In this document: one piece after another, positions 14,900 to 26,300 of the stretch
Numbering within the stretch: position 1 is the first letter of the stretch
Layout of the letters: each line of letters starts with the position of its first letter
Virus record (IMG/VR): IMGVR_UViG_3300027969_000196
Coordinates: 1 to 40,139 of that record
DNA from: a virus
DNA length: 40,139 nt
Direction: 5' to 3' (one strand)
Notes under the pieces: generated by a model
Database searches by the model: none
What the model was told of the DNA's origin: nothing
What the model saw: only the letters and a program-made list of their open reading frames with translations
Position numbers and translations under genes: made by a program

Positions 14900-16389
14900 T
14901 GGCAGAAGAAACCAGAACTGGTATAGGTTCAGAAGGCAATAGCCCTGGACCGTTTTTAGCAAAAGTAATCAGTCACCTTGACCCTACATATATGGGTTCT
15001 TTAGAAGTGCAATTACTTCATGAAGTTGGTAATGATCCAGGATCAGAAGGACAAACTTCAGTAGTAAAATACATGAGCCCGTTTTTGGGTTCAACCAGTA
15101 TTGATTTTGTTGGTGAGGATGAAACATACGACAATGCACAAAAGTCTTATGGCATGTGGATGATACCTCCTGATCCAGGTTCTACCGTAATTGTATTTTT
15201 CATTGAAGGCGATCCACGTAAGGGCTATTGGTTAGGATGCGTTCAAGATGAAAATATGAACTTTATGATGCCAGGATTGGCAGCAACATCATATAATATA
15301 GACGGTGATGAGGAACGTGTGCCAGTCGCTGAATATAATAAAACAGCAATCACATCTGGGCACAACGACAGTACTAAAAATAGAAAGGCGCAGCACCCTT
15401 TTACTAAAATATTATCCAGTCAAGGATTGTTAAAAGACGATATTAGGGGCATAACAACTTCTAGTGCTCGTAGAGAAACACCAAGTATGGTATTTGGGAT
15501 TAGCACTCCCGGACCAATTGACAAGAAAGGTCCTAAAGGATCTATTGGTAAATCTGAAGATGAGATATCTGGAGCATTTGTCAGTCGTCTTGGCGGTAGC
15601 ACGTTTGTTATGGATGACGGTGACGACAAATTTACACGCAAGACCGCAGCAAGTGAAGGCCCGCCAGAATACGCCAGTGTTGAGCAAGATGAAACAGATG
15701 GCGATCCAGCAATTCCCCATAACGAATTAGTTCGTATTAGAACAAGGACTGGCCATCAAATTTTAATGCATAACAGTGAAGATTTGATTTACATTGGCAA
15801 TGCCTCTGGAACAACTTGGATTGAATTAACCAGTAATGGCAAAATAGATATTTTTGCAACAGATAGTATAAGCATTAGAACTAAAGCGGATTTGAATTTT
15901 TATGCCGATAGAGATATAAATTTTGAAGCTAAACGCAATGTTAATATAAAAGCTGGGGTAGAAATGCAACTTGAATCTGGAACAAATTACAATGTTATTG
16001 CTGGAACTAACGGAAAAATTACAATAGGCGGCACAATGGATTTGAATGTGACAGGTGCATATAAAGAAACAGCGGCCCGGATAGATATGAATGGTCCGGT
16101 GGCAACAAAAGCAGTTAGGATGAAAACACATAACTTACCAGATGTTGCTACACAAGGTGCAGATATGACTGAGATGATCTCAATAATGCGTAGAGTTCCC
16201 ACAGCAGAACCATATCCTCAACACGAAAACTTAGACCCAACTAAAGTTACCTCCGTAAAAACCAACAGAGATTCTGGTGGAAGAACCGGCGCAAGTGCTA
16301 CAACTGATATGAGTTTTTCAGGAACAAAATATAAAGAGTATACCACTGTTACTGATACCTTCAGTAAAATACAAGGTGCTGAGGAGTAA
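14899..16389 (+). CDS. 5: Central spike protein, gp5/VgrG-like, without lysozyme domain
   Basis: A 496-residue spike protein. An OB-fold-type N-terminal domain covers about residues 15-125 (GPFLAKVISHLDPTYMGSLE; MIPPDPGSTVIVFFIEGDPR; YWLGCVQDENM), as in gp5 and VgrG proteins. After a linker, TGHQILMHN (about 285) leads into short, regular valine/isoleucine-alternating repeats (GKIDIFATDSISIRTK; INFEAKRNVNIKAG; GKITIGGTMDLNVTG, about 305-390) typical of the triple-stranded beta-helix needle. T4 gp5 has a lysozyme domain between these parts; here none is visible, as in cyanophage gp5. The spike pierces the outer membrane; peptidoglycan digestion must be done by another protein. The start overlaps the preceding stop (TAATG), with GAAGG 7 bases upstream. 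Confidence 0.85.
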   Translation: MAEETRTGIGSEGNSPGPFLAKVISHLDPTYMGSLEVQLLHEVGNDPGSEGQTSVVKYMSPFLGSTSIDFVGEDETYDNAQKSYGMWMIPPDPGSTVIVFFIEGDPRKGYWLGCVQDENMNFMMPGLAATSYNIDGDEERVPVAEYNKTAITSGHNDSTKNRKAQHPFTKILSSQGLLKDDIRGITTSSARRETPSMVFGISTPGPIDKKGPKGSIGKSEDEISGAFVSRLGGSTFVMDDGDDKFTRKTAASEGPPEYASVEQDETDGDPAIPHNELVRIRTRTGHQILMHNSEDLIYIGNASGTTWIELTSNGKIDIFATDSISIRTKADLNFYADRDINFEAKRNVNIKAGVEMQLESGTNYNVIAGTNGKITIGGTMDLNVTGAYKETAARIDMNGPVATKAVRMKTHNLPDVATQGADMTEMISIMRRVPTAEPYPQHENLDPTKVTSVKTNRDSGGRTGASATTDMSFSGTKYKEYTTVTDTFSKIQGAEE

Positions 16390-16397
16390 ATACTACT

Positions 16398-16841
16398 ATG
16401 ACATCAAGCTCACGTTTGTATAATAAAATAACTGTGCCAGGCAAAGACCCTAGGCGTGCTGCGCCTATCCCAAGAACGTATCGGGGATTTAGCACAATTA
16501 GTGCCGACAGTGAAAGCTATACACTGTTTGATTTAGCGTTAATTAAACAGGATATTATTAACCATTTTCATATTCGCCAAGGCGAGCGTTTAATGAATCC
16601 AGAGTTTGGCACAATCATATGGGACTTGCTTTTTGAGCCCTTGACTGAAGAACTAAAGTCTATCATTATTCAAAACGTGGAAACTATTATTAATTACGAT
16701 CCACGAGTACGTGCAGAAAACGTTATTGTAACTGCCTACGACAGCGGTTTACAAATTGAGTGTACACTGACTTACATGCCTTACAATATTTCAGAAACAT
16801 TGCAGTTTAAATTTGACCAAACAAACGGTCTTATTAATTAA
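16398..16841 (+). CDS. 25: Baseplate wedge protein gp25 (GPW/gp25 family)
   Basis: A 147-residue protein of the GPW/gp25 family, the conserved sheath-initiator/wedge component of contractile injection machines. The family core is clear: LALIKQDIINHFHIRQGERL (about 46-65), MNPEFGTIIWDLLFEPLTEE (66-85), and the strand pair VIVTAYDSGLQIECTLTY near 109-126. Its length is close to T4 gp25 (132). It starts 8 bases after the gp5 stop; GAGGAG at 16381-16386 is a strong ribosome site at a slightly long spacing of 11. It precedes gp6, as expected because gp25, gp6 and gp53 form the inner wedge. A TAAATA overlapping the gp5 stop is probably coincidental. Confidence 0.93.
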   Translation: MTSSSRLYNKITVPGKDPRRAAPIPRTYRGFSTISADSESYTLFDLALIKQDIINHFHIRQGERLMNPEFGTIIWDLLFEPLTEELKSIIIQNVETIINYDPRVRAENVIVTAYDSGLQIECTLTYMPYNISETLQFKFDQTNGLIN

Positions 16842-16890
16842 AACCCCATAAAATAAAAACCGCTAAATATACTTGATATAGGAAGCGGAT
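16842..16890 (+). promoter_or_regulatory. Spacer with late promoter before gp6
   Basis: GCTAAATA at 16862-16869, followed by TAC, lies 21 bases before the gp6 ATG. The core TAAATA is intact. AGGAAG at 16880-16885 is the ribosome site. Confidence 0.65.
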
Positions 16891-19800
16891 ATGTCCTCAA
16901 CTGATAGACAAAATAGATTACTAGTAGCAGAAGATTGGAAGCGAGTATACCAGAGCTTCCGAAATGCAGACTTCCAAAGTTACGACTTTGAGAATCTGCG
17001 CCGAGTAATGATTAGTTACTTGCGCGAAAATTACCCAGAAGATTATAACGATTATATCGAGTCAAGCGAGTATCTTGCTTTAATTGACATGATTGCTTTC
17101 TTGGGGCAAAGTATAGCTTTCCGAGTTGATTTGAACGCTCGTGAAAACTTCTTAGAACTTGCAGAACGTCGAGAAAGTGTATTAAGACTAGCAAGGCTTT
17201 TAAGTTATAATGCCAAGAGAAACATTCCTGCCAGCGGACTTCTTAAATTTCAAAGCGTAAGCACAACTCAAACAGTCATTGACAGTAATGGTAGAAATCT
17301 TGCTGGGCAAGTTGTTGTGTGGAATGATCCAGCAAATACAAACTGGTATGATCAATTTATTAAAGTAATAAATTCTGCAACTCCAGCATCTAGCCAGTTT
17401 GGCACCCCAGATGATAAATCAATCGTCTATGGGATTCCAACAGAACAGTATCGATTTCAAACTTATAGTGCTGGTGTACCAGTTTTTGGATTTACAAAAA
17501 CAGTTGATGGCAGAAATATGAATTTTGAAATTGTTAGTACAATTATTGATTCAGGAACTACAATCATTGAGGATGCCCCTCAAGCTGGAAAGACACTATC
17601 TTTCCTATATCGAGATGATGGTAAAGGATCAGCAAGTCCAACGTCTGGGTTCTTCTTACATTTCAAACAAGGTAATCTAAACACTGGAACATTTACTATC
17701 ACGCAACCTAGTACTAATGAAATCATTGACATTGATGCAACTAATGTAAATGACAGTGATGTGTGGTTATATAAGTTAGGTTCAACTGGTGTTGAAAGCG
17801 AGCTATGGGCAAAGGTTCCTAGTTTTGAAGGCAACAATGTTATCTATAACAGTTTGAATAAAAATATCCGTAATATTTACGGAGTAGTTACTCGCAATAA
17901 TGATAGAGTAAGTTTAACATTTAGTGATGGAACATTTGGAACATTACCCCTTGGCACCTTTAGAACTTATTATAGGATTAGTAACGGATTACAATATACA
18001 ATAAATCCTAAAGATATTAGGAACGTTAGCATTGATATTCCATATATTTCAAATGTAGGACAAGCAGAAGTATTAACAATTACACTTGCATTACAAAGTT
18101 CTATTACAAATAGCTCTGCAACTGAATCAAATGCTAGTATTAAACAAAATGCGCCAGCAACATACTATACACAAAATCGTATGATTACTGGCGAGGACTA
18201 TAATATTAGCCCTCTTAGCGTCAGTCAAGAAGTAGTTAAAATTAAAGCGGTTAATCGTACATCAAGCGGCATTAGTCGATATTTTGATTTAGTTGACCCA
18301 ACTGGAAAATATTCAAGTACAAACTTATTTGGCGATGACGGGATTGTATACAAAGAATTGTTTGATGATAGTTTTAGATTTAGCTACTCATCAAGAACAG
18401 ACATTGAAGCAATAATTTATAATCAAATTATTGACGTTCTTTCAGAAACTTCTTTACGTAATTTTTATTATTCAAACTTTAGTAAAATTGCTACAGACAG
18501 TTTAAGTATTTCGTGGTTCCAGAAAACATCTGACACAAGTGAAAGCACTGGCTATGTTGGCGATACAGTTGATTCAGAGCCCTATCGAACTGGTGTTTTT
18601 GCAGCAACTGATTTGCAATATTTTGAACCAGGGGCATTAGTTAAGTTTGTAGCTCCAGCAGGAACTTATTTTTTAAAATCTGAAAACAATAAGATAGTGT
18701 ATGGTGCCGCCACAGTGCCTAACTCTTCAACTGTGCTATGGGCCAAAGTTGTTGGCGTTATTGGCGACGGGACCAATAACGGTACTGGTGTATTATCTGA
18801 TGGTTCTGGACCAGTGACTCTCAATGTAAATATTCCGCAAACTGCAATTGTTTCTCAAATTATTCCTAAATGGCGCACCACTATTGATGCTAACACTATT
18901 AGCTCAATGATAGAATTAATTTATGCTAACAAACCTTTTGGGTTAAGATATGATACAATTTCAAAAACTTGGAAAATTGTATTTGAAGGAAATTTAAATA
19001 TTAAAGATGAATTTAGTTTGGGCAAACAAGGCAATAATACCAATCAACAATTAGATTCAAGTTGGTTGCTATTGTTTACTACTGACACTGAATTTTATAC
19101 AGTAAAAAGTAGACGACTACGTTACATATTTGAAAGTAAACAACAAATTAGATTTTATTATGATTCTTCAAATAAAATATTTGACAGTAGATCTAATTCA
19201 ATCGTCAAAGACAAAATTAAAGTATTGAATGTCAATACTAAACCAGATGTTACATCGGCATTTACATACGACTTAGTATGGGAAATTAACAAAGAATTTG
19301 TTGGTCTTGATGGCTACGTTGATACTAAGAAAATTGAACTATCATTTAGTGACAGCAATGACGATGGAATTGTTGACGACCCAGAGTTGTTTGAAGTGAT
19401 TGTAGATACAGCAACATCGCCACTGACAAAATACATAGTTTTAGAAAGATACGATATTGCAGCTGGACAACAAGATTATAGATATATCAGCAATGATTCT
19501 GATCTTGTGTTAATTTTAACTACTGAGGGAACCGTAGGATCATTTGCTCCGTATGTTAACGGTCAATATTTTTATTTTATTGACACTAGAACAGTTAAAA
19601 AATTAGACAAAGTAGTTGGAAAGTTAACACCGTCATTGGATTATAAAGTTTTTTCTGGTCGAGACGGTTTAAAATTCCAGTACGTGCATAGTGCAGATTA
19701 TGAAACACGTATTGATCCAGGACTGAGCAACATCGTTGACTTGTTTATCCTAACAAGAGAATATGATACAAAATTTAGACAATGGATTTTAGGAAATCTA

Positions 19801-20346
19801 ACTACAGAACCACTACCATCCAGTACTGACCAGTTATCACTGTCGTTATCCCCGTCTTTAAACACAATTAAATCAATTAGTGATGAGATTGTTTATCACC
19901 CAGTGAGGTATAAAGTGTTATTTGGATCTAAAGCATCTGCTGATGTTAGAGCAGCATTTAAAATTATTAAAAATGCAGAGCAAACAATTAGTGATAACGA
20001 AATTAAAGCCAACGTATTAACAGCAATTAATGAATTTTTTGCTTTAGAAAATTGGGACTTTGGTGATAGTTTTTACTTCTCTGAATTATCAGCGTATGTC
20101 ATGAATCGAACTTCTCCGTATCTAGTAAATTTTGTTATTGTTCCTAGACAAACAAATTTAAGTTTTGGTAGCTTGTTTGAAATTAAATCAGAAAGTGACC
20201 AACTCTTTATTAACGGAGCAACAACTGACGATATTGAAATTATTTCAGGCATAACGTCGAGTGTCATTTCAGCTTCAGGAAATCTTGCATCTAGCTCAAA
20301 TGTTACATCACAACAAACTATTACAAGTAAAAGCGGGAGTTATTAA
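16891..20346 (+). CDS. 6: Baseplate wedge protein gp6
   Basis: A 1151-residue wedge protein. The N-terminus is diagnostic for gp6 of T4-like phages: FRNADFQSYDFENLRRVMIS, LRENYPEDYNDYIESSEYLA, then LIDMIAFLGQSIAFRVDLNA and LARLLSYNAKRN (residues 25-110). A large beta-rich middle section follows, and the C-terminal 150 residues again resemble gp6 (FKIIKNAEQTISDNEIKANV, ENWDFGDSFYFSELSAYVMN), the part that forms the inner ring with gp25 and gp53. T4 gp6 is about 660 residues, so this homologue is almost twice as long, with the extra sequence in the middle. In T4 two copies per wedge drive baseplate opening. Its stop overlaps the next start (TAATG). Confidence 0.93.
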   Translation: MSSTDRQNRLLVAEDWKRVYQSFRNADFQSYDFENLRRVMISYLRENYPEDYNDYIESSEYLALIDMIAFLGQSIAFRVDLNARENFLELAERRESVLRLARLLSYNAKRNIPASGLLKFQSVSTTQTVIDSNGRNLAGQVVVWNDPANTNWYDQFIKVINSATPASSQFGTPDDKSIVYGIPTEQYRFQTYSAGVPVFGFTKTVDGRNMNFEIVSTIIDSGTTIIEDAPQAGKTLSFLYRDDGKGSASPTSGFFLHFKQGNLNTGTFTITQPSTNEIIDIDATNVNDSDVWLYKLGSTGVESELWAKVPSFEGNNVIYNSLNKNIRNIYGVVTRNNDRVSLTFSDGTFGTLPLGTFRTYYRISNGLQYTINPKDIRNVSIDIPYISNVGQAEVLTITLALQSSITNSSATESNASIKQNAPATYYTQNRMITGEDYNISPLSVSQEVVKIKAVNRTSSGISRYFDLVDPTGKYSSTNLFGDDGIVYKELFDDSFRFSYSSRTDIEAIIYNQIIDVLSETSLRNFYYSNFSKIATDSLSISWFQKTSDTSESTGYVGDTVDSEPYRTGVFAATDLQYFEPGALVKFVAPAGTYFLKSENNKIVYGAATVPNSSTVLWAKVVGVIGDGTNNGTGVLSDGSGPVTLNVNIPQTAIVSQIIPKWRTTIDANTISSMIELIYANKPFGLRYDTISKTWKIVFEGNLNIKDEFSLGKQGNNTNQQLDSSWLLLFTTDTEFYTVKSRRLRYIFESKQQIRFYYDSSNKIFDSRSNSIVKDKIKVLNVNTKPDVTSAFTYDLVWEINKEFVGLDGYVDTKKIELSFSDSNDDGIVDDPELFEVIVDTATSPLTKYIVLERYDIAAGQQDYRYISNDSDLVLILTTEGTVGSFAPYVNGQYFYFIDTRTVKKLDKVVGKLTPSLDYKVFSGRDGLKFQYVHSADYETRIDPGLSNIVDLFILTREYDTKFRQWILGNLTTEPLPSSTDQLSLSLSPSLNTIKSISDEIVYHPVRYKVLFGSKASADVRAAFKIIKNAEQTISDNEIKANVLTAINEFFALENWDFGDSFYFSELSAYVMNRTSPYLVNFVIVPRQTNLSFGSLFEIKSESDQLFINGATTDDIEIISGITSSVISASGNLASSSNVTSQQTITSKSGSY

Positions 20347-23300
20347 TGGCTGAACAACAAAACGAATACGGACTTCCTATTGGCAAGGGCGAAAAACGCC
20401 GCACTGCAAAATTGTTGCCAAGATTTTATAGAACAGAATCTAACAAGAAGTTTATTCAAGCCACCATTGATCAGTTAACACAGTCTGGTACAGTAAAAAA
20501 GTTAAACGGTTTTATTGGCAGACAAAATGCCAAAGCTGTTACAACTAATGATGTTTTTATTGAAGAACCAACGTTAGACAGACAGCACTATCAACTAGAG
20601 CCTGCGGCAGTAGTTAAAGATACACTGGGAAATATTACATTTTTTAAAGATTATATTGACTATGTCAATACTGTTGATGTATTGGGCGGCATAACTAAAA
20701 ACCATCAAAAATTAAATAAACAAGAATTTTATTCTTGGAATCCACATATAAATTGGGATAAATTTGTCAACTTCCAACAATATTATTGGATGCCATATGG
20801 CCCAGCAGTTATTAAAGTACTTGGCCAACAACAACAAGTTACAAGCACGTACACTGTGCAACTATCTGACGAAGGAGACAACAGGGCATACTTGTTCACA
20901 CCAGATGCGTTGACTAGAAATCCCACGTTAACTTTGTATAGAGGTCAAACATATAAATTTGAAATCACTGCCCCTGGAGAACCTTTTAGTATTAAGACTC
21001 AGCGCCAAGCAGGTGAGTTGTATAGATATACAGATGGTGTTGATTTGTCTGCGGTTGAATCTGGAACAATTACATTTACAGTTCCGGTAGATGCTCCTAA
21101 TGTTCTATATTATGTCAGTGAAAACTCGCCAGATACTGGCGGTGTTTGGGAAATATACGACATTGATGAAAATACTGTAATTGACGTTGCATCTGAAATC
21201 ATAGGTAAAAAAACGTACACGTTATCAACTGGTGTTGAATTAAGCAACGGTATGAAATTGACTTTTGGTGGAAATGTAAGTCCTGCATTATATGCAACTG
21301 GGTCTTTTTATGTAGAAGGTGTAGGCGAACAAATAAAATTAGTTCCAGAATCTAAATTAGAAATTGTATCTGCATATTCAGCAGCGAGTCAAGTTTTATT
21401 TGATGATGCTGGTTTTGATTCAATGCCATTCAGCGATGCAACATCATTTGCTGGACAGAAAGATTACATTACAATTAACCGTTCAAATTCTGACGGAAAC
21501 CCTTGGAGCAGATATAATCGTTGGTTCCATCAAGATGTTATATCTAAAAGCGCAGAAGCTGCTGGGATACCAATTGAACTAGATCAAACTAGACGTGCAA
21601 CACGACCAATTATTGAATTTGAATCAAATCTTAAATTGTTCAACTTTGGCTACGCATCTAAGAATGATGTTGATTTAATTGACACATTCACAACAGATGT
21701 ATTTTCGACAATTGAAGGATCTTTGGGATACAACGTTGATAGCGTTCCGTTAGCCCAAGGGCAGAGAATCTTATTCACAGCAGATTCTGATTCATTAGTC
21801 AACAACAAGATTTTTAAAGTGACATTTATCACAGTTACACCTGTGGGTGGTGCTGGACCAGTTAGACAAATTCACCTAGTTGACGAGTCTGATACAGACG
21901 CCCTATATGGCGAATCTGTTGTTATTAGAAGTGGTAGATTAAATCAAGGAAAAATGTATTGGTTCAATGGAAGCACATGGAAATTATCACAACAAAAAAC
22001 AACAGTTAATCAAAAGCCATTATTTGATTTGTTTGACAGTGACGGTGTATCTATTTCTAATAATACAATCTATCCAGGGTCTACGTTTTTAGGTAACACT
22101 ATCTTTTCATATAAAGAAGGTTCAGGAGTTACTGATGCAGTGTTAGGAATTCCGTTGTCCTATAGGAATATTAGTAACATTGGTGATATTGTTTTTACCT
22201 TTGATTTATTACAAAATACATTTTCCTATAAAGACGGTGTTGATGTTGTAACAAAGAATACTGATTCTGCTTTCCTTAAAATCATTACGGGATTAGATGC
22301 CGGAGAATATGTTAACGGTTGGATCACTAATCAATTAGAGAATACCCAGCCCATTGTTAGAATATTTAAAAATAGCGGGCTTATCAACAACTTCCCAATT
22401 GATGTTTATGATGACATTGGGAATCTAAGTGATTTAGAAGTGAGAGTGTATGTTAACGGTAAAAGGATTGACAAGTCTTTCTGGTCAATCGTTGATGCAG
22501 TACGATATAAAAAAGTCGTAATAAATTCAAATCTTATTAACATCACGTCTGACGATGTAATTACTTTACGTTGCTTCTCATCACAAGATAAAAATGCTAA
22601 CGGTCATTATGAATTGCCAATAAACTTTCAAAATAACCCGCTAAACAACAACGTTAATACTTTTACATTAGGAGAAGTTATTGACCACGTTGATTCAATT
22701 GTTGATAATCTTCCAACGTTTAATGGAACATATCCGGGCAATAATAATCTTAGAGATCAAGGATTCTTATCTACATTTGGAACAAAATTTGTACAGCATA
22801 GTGGACCAGTTAACTTTGGATTATATCATTTAACATCAAAAAATTCTAATATTGTTAAAGCATTGAATCAAACCAGAGACGATTATGGTAGATTCAAAAG
22901 AAATTTTATTAGTGTTGCAACAAGTATTTCAGATGACTTGCCTACTAAAGAAATCGTTGATAAAATTATTTTAGAAATTAATAAAGATAAACCAAAAACG
23001 TTTCCATATTATTTTAGTGATATGGCAGGAACTGGTGCTGCAACTAAAAATGATTATAAAGTTGTTGATTTTAGAATTAAAACATATCCATTGTCTTCAG
23101 CATTTTCGTTAAACACATTATCAAATAAAGCAGTTAACATTTATGTAAACGGCGTTCAATTGATTTACTCAAAAGATTACTCTTTTGATGACACTGGATT
23201 TGTTATTATATCAGATACTTTTAATTTAGTAGACAATGATATAATTACCATTTATGAGTATGAAAGTACGGATGGTTGCTTTATTCCACCAACGCCAACA

Positions 23301-26300
23301 TCTTTTGGAATCTGGCCTAAATTTGAACCTAAAAAATATTTAGATACAACCTTAGTAACACCACAATATGTTATTCAAGGGCATGACGGTAGTATTGTTG
23401 TTGCATACAACGACTATAGGGATAACTTAATTTTAGAAATAGAAAAACGCATTTTTAATAATATTAAAGTTGCATATGACTCAACTATTTTTGATATATT
23501 TGATTTTATTCCAGGTTACAATAGAAGAACAGATTACAGCTTACAAGAATTTAATGAAGTATTAGCCCCTAGTTTTTATCAGTGGGCAACGCTAGTTGAC
23601 GGTGATTTTACTAAACCAATAAGCTATACTAATAGTAATCCATTTACATACAATTATTCAAAGAACACATCTCCTGATGGGACTGCATTGCCTGGATACT
23701 GGAGAGGAATATACAAACATATATTTGACACTGACCGAATTCACTTGTGTCCTTGGGAGTCTTTAGGGTTTAACATTGAACCAACTTGGTGGCAAGATGT
23801 ATATGGACCAGCACCATATACAAGTGATAATTTAATATTATGGAATGACTTAAAAGATGGTATTACTAGAGAACCTGGTAAGCCGCTAACAAGAAATATT
23901 AAGTTTTCAAGACCTACATTGGCAATTATGCCGCCTGTTGATGAAATGGGCGAATTACTAGACCCAATAGCAGCAAATATTGTTCAAGGTAACATTAAAC
24001 CTCAAATGTCAGATGCTTTCAAATTTGGAGATTACAGCCCAATTGAATCAGCATGGAGAAGAAGTTCGTTCTTCCCATTTAGTTTTGTGCTAGCATCAGT
24101 TTTAATGCAACCAAATAATACATTGGGTTTATGTATAGACAGAAGTAGAATTATTCGAAACAATACTGGCCAGTTAATTTATAAAGACACTGGATTAAGA
24201 TTAAGATTAACAGATTTAACTTTACCATCAACTACATCTGATAGTGAACGTGTGTTGACTGCCGGCTTAGTAAATTATATTGTTGACTATATTCTTAGTG
24301 ATAATTTAAAATCATTATCACAATATAAGGTTGATTTAACAACTATGACAAACTATCTAAGTCATAGATTAGGTGGGTTTACCAGCAAAGAAAAGTTTAA
24401 ATTAATTTTAGATAGTAAAAGTCCAACGGCAAATGCAGGAGTATTTGTTCCTCAAGAAAACTATACAATCTTTTTAAATACTTCCAGTCCAGTTAAAAAG
24501 CTAACATACAGCGGCGTAATTGTCACTAAGATTTTAACATCAACGGGTGAAGGATATGAGGTAAAAGGGTACAATCAAAAGACACCGTTCTTCTATTATT
24601 ATCCGTGGACACAAACTGGTAATGTTATTAATGTTGGCGGTATTAGTGAATCTTATATTGAGTGGGTGCCTGGCCAACAATATATTGTTGGAAACGTTGT
24701 TCGATACAATAATGCTTATTACAGAGCCACACAAAATCATACATCTCAAGATAATTTTAGTTCCACTGAATTTCAAAAATTAGCCAAGTTACCTATCATT
24801 GGTGGACGAGACGCATCCCTGAGAAAATTGTGGGATAGAACTCCAACGATTGTTAATTACGGAACTGTGTATGATACAGTTCAAGAAGTAGTTGATTTTT
24901 TACAAGGTTATGGTGAATATTTAAAAGATCAAGGATTTGTTTTTGACGATTATAATACAAATTTAAAATCTGTAGCCTCATGGGAAACTTCTGTTAAAGA
25001 ATTTATGTTCTGGACAACTCAGAACTGGAGTGCTGGAGAAGATAAGTTTGTTGACTGGTTACCTAATAGGACTTACAAAGCTGGCGTTATTGTAAAATAC
25101 AACGGTGATTACTTTTCTTCTAAAATTGATCATACAACTAGTACAATATTTCAAACAGAATTGTACAATAAATTAGCCAGTTTATCTCAAGATGGTGCTA
25201 GTGTTATTGCACTGAGCCCTTCCGCACTTGGTTTATCAATGAGATTAACTTATGCTGTGATTGATGATATTAGAGATCAGTTTAATGAATATGAAATCTT
25301 AAAAGCAGATGGCGCAAAATTTGATCAAAACTTTTTAAACCACACTCGAGAAGATAACGAATTTTCTTTTAGCCCACGTATTGATGGGATAGGAATTTAT
25401 GGTGCTGGCTTTTATCTAGTACAAAAAGAACATGTACTAATTATTGATAATATAACACAGTTTAATGATACAATTTACAATTTAGAAGCTGGATATAAAC
25501 AAGATAGGATTAAAGTTTCTGGTTATCGTACAGTTGGTTGGTATGGCGGATTTGATATTCCTGGATTTGTATTTGATCAAGCTGATATTACAGAATGGAA
25601 TTCTTGGACTGATTACAATCTAGGCGACATAGTAAAATATAAAGAATTTTATTATAGTGCAGAAAACTTCCTTCCAGGAGTTGAAACATTTAATCCTAGC
25701 AGCTGGATTCGATTAGAAAACAAACCAACTTCTGCGCTACTTCCTAACTGGGATTATAAGGCAGAGCAGTTTACTGACTTTTATGATTTAGAATCTGATA
25801 ATTTTGATGCTGGGCAACAGCGTGTTGCTCAACACTTAGTTGGATACCAAAAAAGACAATACTTAGAAAACATTATTAAAAATGATGTAAGCGAATATAA
25901 ATTTTATCAAGGTATGATTCCTGAAAAAGGTTCTGCTAACTCATTGAATAAATTATTTGATGTACTAAGTGCTGAAGGCCAAGAAAGTATTGATTTTAAT
26001 GAAGAATGGGCTGTACGTGTTGGACAATACGGCGGTTCAGAAGCATTTGACGAAATTGAAATTTCTTTAGATGAGTCACTGTTTAAAACTAATCCACAAG
26101 CATTTGAATTAACAAACAGCATTGATCCTTCTGTAGTGGATTTTGTAATTCGTCAGACGCCAAATGATTTATATTTAAAACCGTCTGGATATAACAACAA
26201 CCCTTGGCCGTCAATAACAAATTATAAGCCGTATCTAAGAACTCCAGGCCACGTTAGGTATGATCAAGTTGCACTTAACGTTGACTCGTTGACTGACATT

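Noticed and set aside
16385-16392. AGTAAATA as a late promoter for gp25
   Set aside because: It overlaps the gp5 stop codon and would leave almost no leader, while a good GAGGAG ribosome site lies upstream of it; probably a chance match.
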